64,000 nucleotides of DNA, taken from positions 29,505,519 through 29,569,518 of the forward strand of contig CM049306.1 in the NCBI GenBank assembly GCA_026874595.1, given 5' to 3'. The notes beneath the pieces were generated by a model, which saw nothing but the letters and a program-made list of their open reading frames with translations, ran no database searches and had not been told where the DNA came from. The first letter of the stretch is position 1, and each line of letters opens with the position of its first letter. Source of the DNA: Sipunculus nudus. Lineage: Eukaryota; Annelida; Sipuncula; Golfingiida; Sipunculidae. Made by a program: the position numbers and the translations under genes. Positions 61,320 through 64,000 of the stretch are shown here, one piece after another.

Positions 61320-64000
61320 AGTCCTTGTTATAGTTATTAATGTGACAGGGGGCCTGTGGTTATTTTAGAATATGTGGACTTTGGAGTAATCAAGTCATTT
61401 GACATTCATCCCTGTGGTTACAACAAAAGATAATTCACACCAGGACAAGGATAACTAAACAAAGGACGAGGTTGTTTGGGTCTCGTGTAACCACGGAAAT
61501 CAGATTTGAGGGGAGTGGGGTATCATGTGCTGGTAATCTGGTCACCAGCCAACACTGAAACAAGCATGTACTTATATGCAGATTAGGGCCAGATTTGGGG
61601 CCCAACAACTTGTTCACTCTGGTCTGGATGTTTAATAAATCAGAGGAGTCCGGAATTTGACAGGTCGGACCCCCTGGGTCCGGGTGTTACAGCTTAACAA
61701 TCCACTGTGTTTTCTGACTTGTGCAGCCATGTTGAACTGCAGGCCAGTTTCCCCTGGAAACCTGGTGTGTCATTGTTATAAGCTAGAGCTAATGAAATGC
61801 GCATTTGTGTGTGTAACCCAGATCTGTCATCACTTTATCATCATCATTATATGGTTAAACACACAGTTGACTGTTTAGGGAACCTGCCGGTTTCTCTTTT
61901 TGTCTCTCCTTCATTTTCAGCATTCTTAGCTGGTCTGACATTTTTGCAGCATATCATGGATATTGTGATGTTATAAACCATGCAGGTATGATCAGGTGCA
62001 ACAGATTTGCTACTATTGATTAAAAAAGTCATCCAAACTTGAGGGAAAAAATGAATTTCTATCAGATTCCATTGTAATTAATCCATTTATTTGTTTGTAT
62101 AACCGGGTATGATGTCTACTTTTTTGCAAAACTTTTACCAATCAATTAATCATTGTATGATAACTATTGCTTTTTCATAGCCCTACATCATTTTGATTTA
62201 AGTTGTCATGTTGGCTAAGGTATCATATTTGAATTTTCCTCTTTTGATCATAAATAAAAAAATGTTAATAACATATCAGATACAGTATTTTGAAGAGTGA
62301 TAGTTTGTACATTCCTTTAATGAATGCTTCTGAAGACCATATTCTATGATATCCATGATCTGAAAAATTTATCCTTGAGATGAAAATATAGCTTTCTGGC
62401 TGCATCTTTAGATATAAACTGCCTTATTAAAAAAACAGATACAAACACTGCAGAGGAAAGAAATCAGGTTTGTGAAATGAGTAGTTTTCCTCACTGATAA
62501 ACATGGCTGAAATTTCCAGATTTTATGAGTATTAATAGTTCTTCCAGTTATGTTTGTCGGAACTGAACTGTGTTAAAAGCTTAATCAGCAGAACCTTGTG
62601 GGTATGGAATATGTATTACAAATACCACAAAGACATGCTGAGAAGAGAACAAGTCTATCAAAATTAATGAGCTCAAAAAATCAATCATATCATCAAGAAA
62701 TGGCTACAAAAACTGTGATGTCAGCAGGAAGACCAGGAGTAGCTGTCAAGTTTGTCAGACTCTGTCAGGTGACATGAATTCAGGGAACTGGTTTTATACA
62801 CAAAAAATGAACAATTATTTCTCCTGCCTTGTGTCTGACTGTCATTTTTCTGTTTTTCTTTGTAAGAAAATGTTCCTGTATATATGTCAATAAACAGGAT
62901 GTGATGTACAATCATTACTTGGAAAGCCTGATGACACGCCCAGCAGTGCAGTTCCTGATGCTGACTGCTTGCTGCCCCTTACAGCCTATTTGTCTCCCTG
63001 CCACAGTCAGGTTTCAGATAATTTACTTAATGGGTTTAGGACCCTGGTCTACTGTAGAATATTGGTCCAATGGATATTAATCAGGCAGAAATGGTGTGTT
63101 GTCCAGTTATTAATATGTGATAGCTAGTGTGTTGTCTGAATATATTTTGTTCTACCTGTTGGTGCCCATTTAAATTTTGCAATTATTCTCAGGATTAAAA
63201 TTATTACAAAGTGTGACACTAACATGCAAAAGGGGCCAAAAAAAAAACAAATATAAGAAAACTGTTATGTTATTTATCAACTTTAATATTCTCCAACTTT
63301 CTATTGATTCTGGATCTTGTGACTGATGGACAAGATGTCTCTCAAAGGTTGCCATCTTTATTTTTTGGTAGTTACATTTTTAGCTTATTTATAAATGACA
63401 ATAAACAATCATCAGCTGTTAAACATAGTGATGTGCGCATGTGATTAGTGACCATAACTTTCATCAGTGGAGATCGAGAGGTTAAATGCTTTCTCAGGTA
63501 TTGATTTTATAGCATTTCTGAACTGTTTTCAAAGGTACAGTTTTGGTTTCATTCTGGCTGATTACTTCTGTGCCTCATTCTTTCAGAAATGAGCTTTATA
63601 AAATTTTGCTAAATTTAATTGAACATCCCTAAGTGTAAGGAACTGTAAGGGCCTTCTGCTGTTGTTTCTTGTTTCCACAAGGACCTCTTAAACATTGAAT
63701 GTGTAATCTTAATCTACAAAACTATAATATTGTTCTGTGCATTTTATTTAACATGATTATTATCCTTAGCCTGAGGCAGCGTAAAGTTCATGCTCCAGAT
63801 AGTTTTTACAGAGCACTGTATTTTTAGACCAAGGTTTTCTGATATCCGTTCTTGTGTCCACAAAGACAGGCCAGATTTGAATCTTGTATAGACAGTCTGG
63901 AGAATCAGACTTTTACTCTTTGCAATTTTTATACGGCGAACGTTATCCCAGACCTGAGCAGCTGACTGTATCACAGCTGGTGTTCAAGAAAAACAAACCT
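61320..64000. other. Non-coding sequence to the window end
   Basis: No gene recognised. GC is raised at about 61440-61780. The RING exons expected for the RNF38-like gene are not visible, so the gene should continue beyond the window. Confidence 0.4.

Overview
This is a eukaryotic window dominated by introns and repeats. The DNA is AT-rich with little coding sequence: long non-coding stretches, GT-AG splice signals, many minisatellites and short inverted-repeat elements. I see no bacterial-type genes, no rRNA or convincing tRNA gene, no CRISPR array, and no transposase or reverse transcriptase reading frame. The repeat types (a composite near 6.2-8.1 kb, a 145-bp array next to a GGGCCCCGC hairpin near 37 kb, TA-flanked elements of about 180 bp, and elements ending in CTTGGCGGAGG-like sequence) resemble families I associate with molluscs and other marine invertebrates. 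A mollusc or another spiralian is my best guess; this is inference.

One gene is supported, on the + strand. The exon at 51761-51960 encodes the N-terminal nuclear-localisation region of an RNF38/RNF44-type RING E3 ubiquitin ligase. It has a basic KKRK segment, a VIDLT core and a SNTPRARR end, and is bounded by clean AG and GT splice sites. A second candidate exon, at 14599-14681, ends on a codon boundary and so joins in frame to the first across a 37,079-bp intron. It may be an internal exon, or the 3' part of a first exon lying behind a CpG cluster (14469-14540). The catalytic RING exons are not visible and should lie beyond position 64000 or be undetectable by eye.

Layout: 1-14468 is upstream or intronic DNA with a 31-bp repeat (1.5-2.0 kb), a cluster of GTCTAGAC palindromes (7.04-7.10 kb), a 278-bp higher-order tandem array (7.2-8.1 kb), a 15-bp array (8.7 kb), two TGACGTCA sites (9.6 and 10.1 kb) and a 36-bp minisatellite (13.0-13.3 kb). 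The large intron (14682-51760) holds a diverged array and a 54-bp minisatellite (15.2-16.4 kb), three TA-flanked inverted-repeat elements (18.8, 31.5 and 48.2 kb), a 33-bp minisatellite (24.4 kb), a ~31-bp array (34.1-34.6 kb), the 145-bp array (37 kb), an element inserted in a ~60-bp array (39 kb), a 27-bp minisatellite with a purine-rich flank (47.7-48.2 kb), and long G/C homopolymers. 51961-64000 is intron-like, with blocks of raised GC at 55.4-58.5 kb that may be conserved non-coding DNA.

The most interesting points are the SUMO-interaction-like motif in the E3 exon, the SMAD-site-like palindrome cluster, the two-level organisation of the 278-bp array, and the over-represented CATGGCAAC (RFX X-box half-site) word. 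I found no new multi-gene system.
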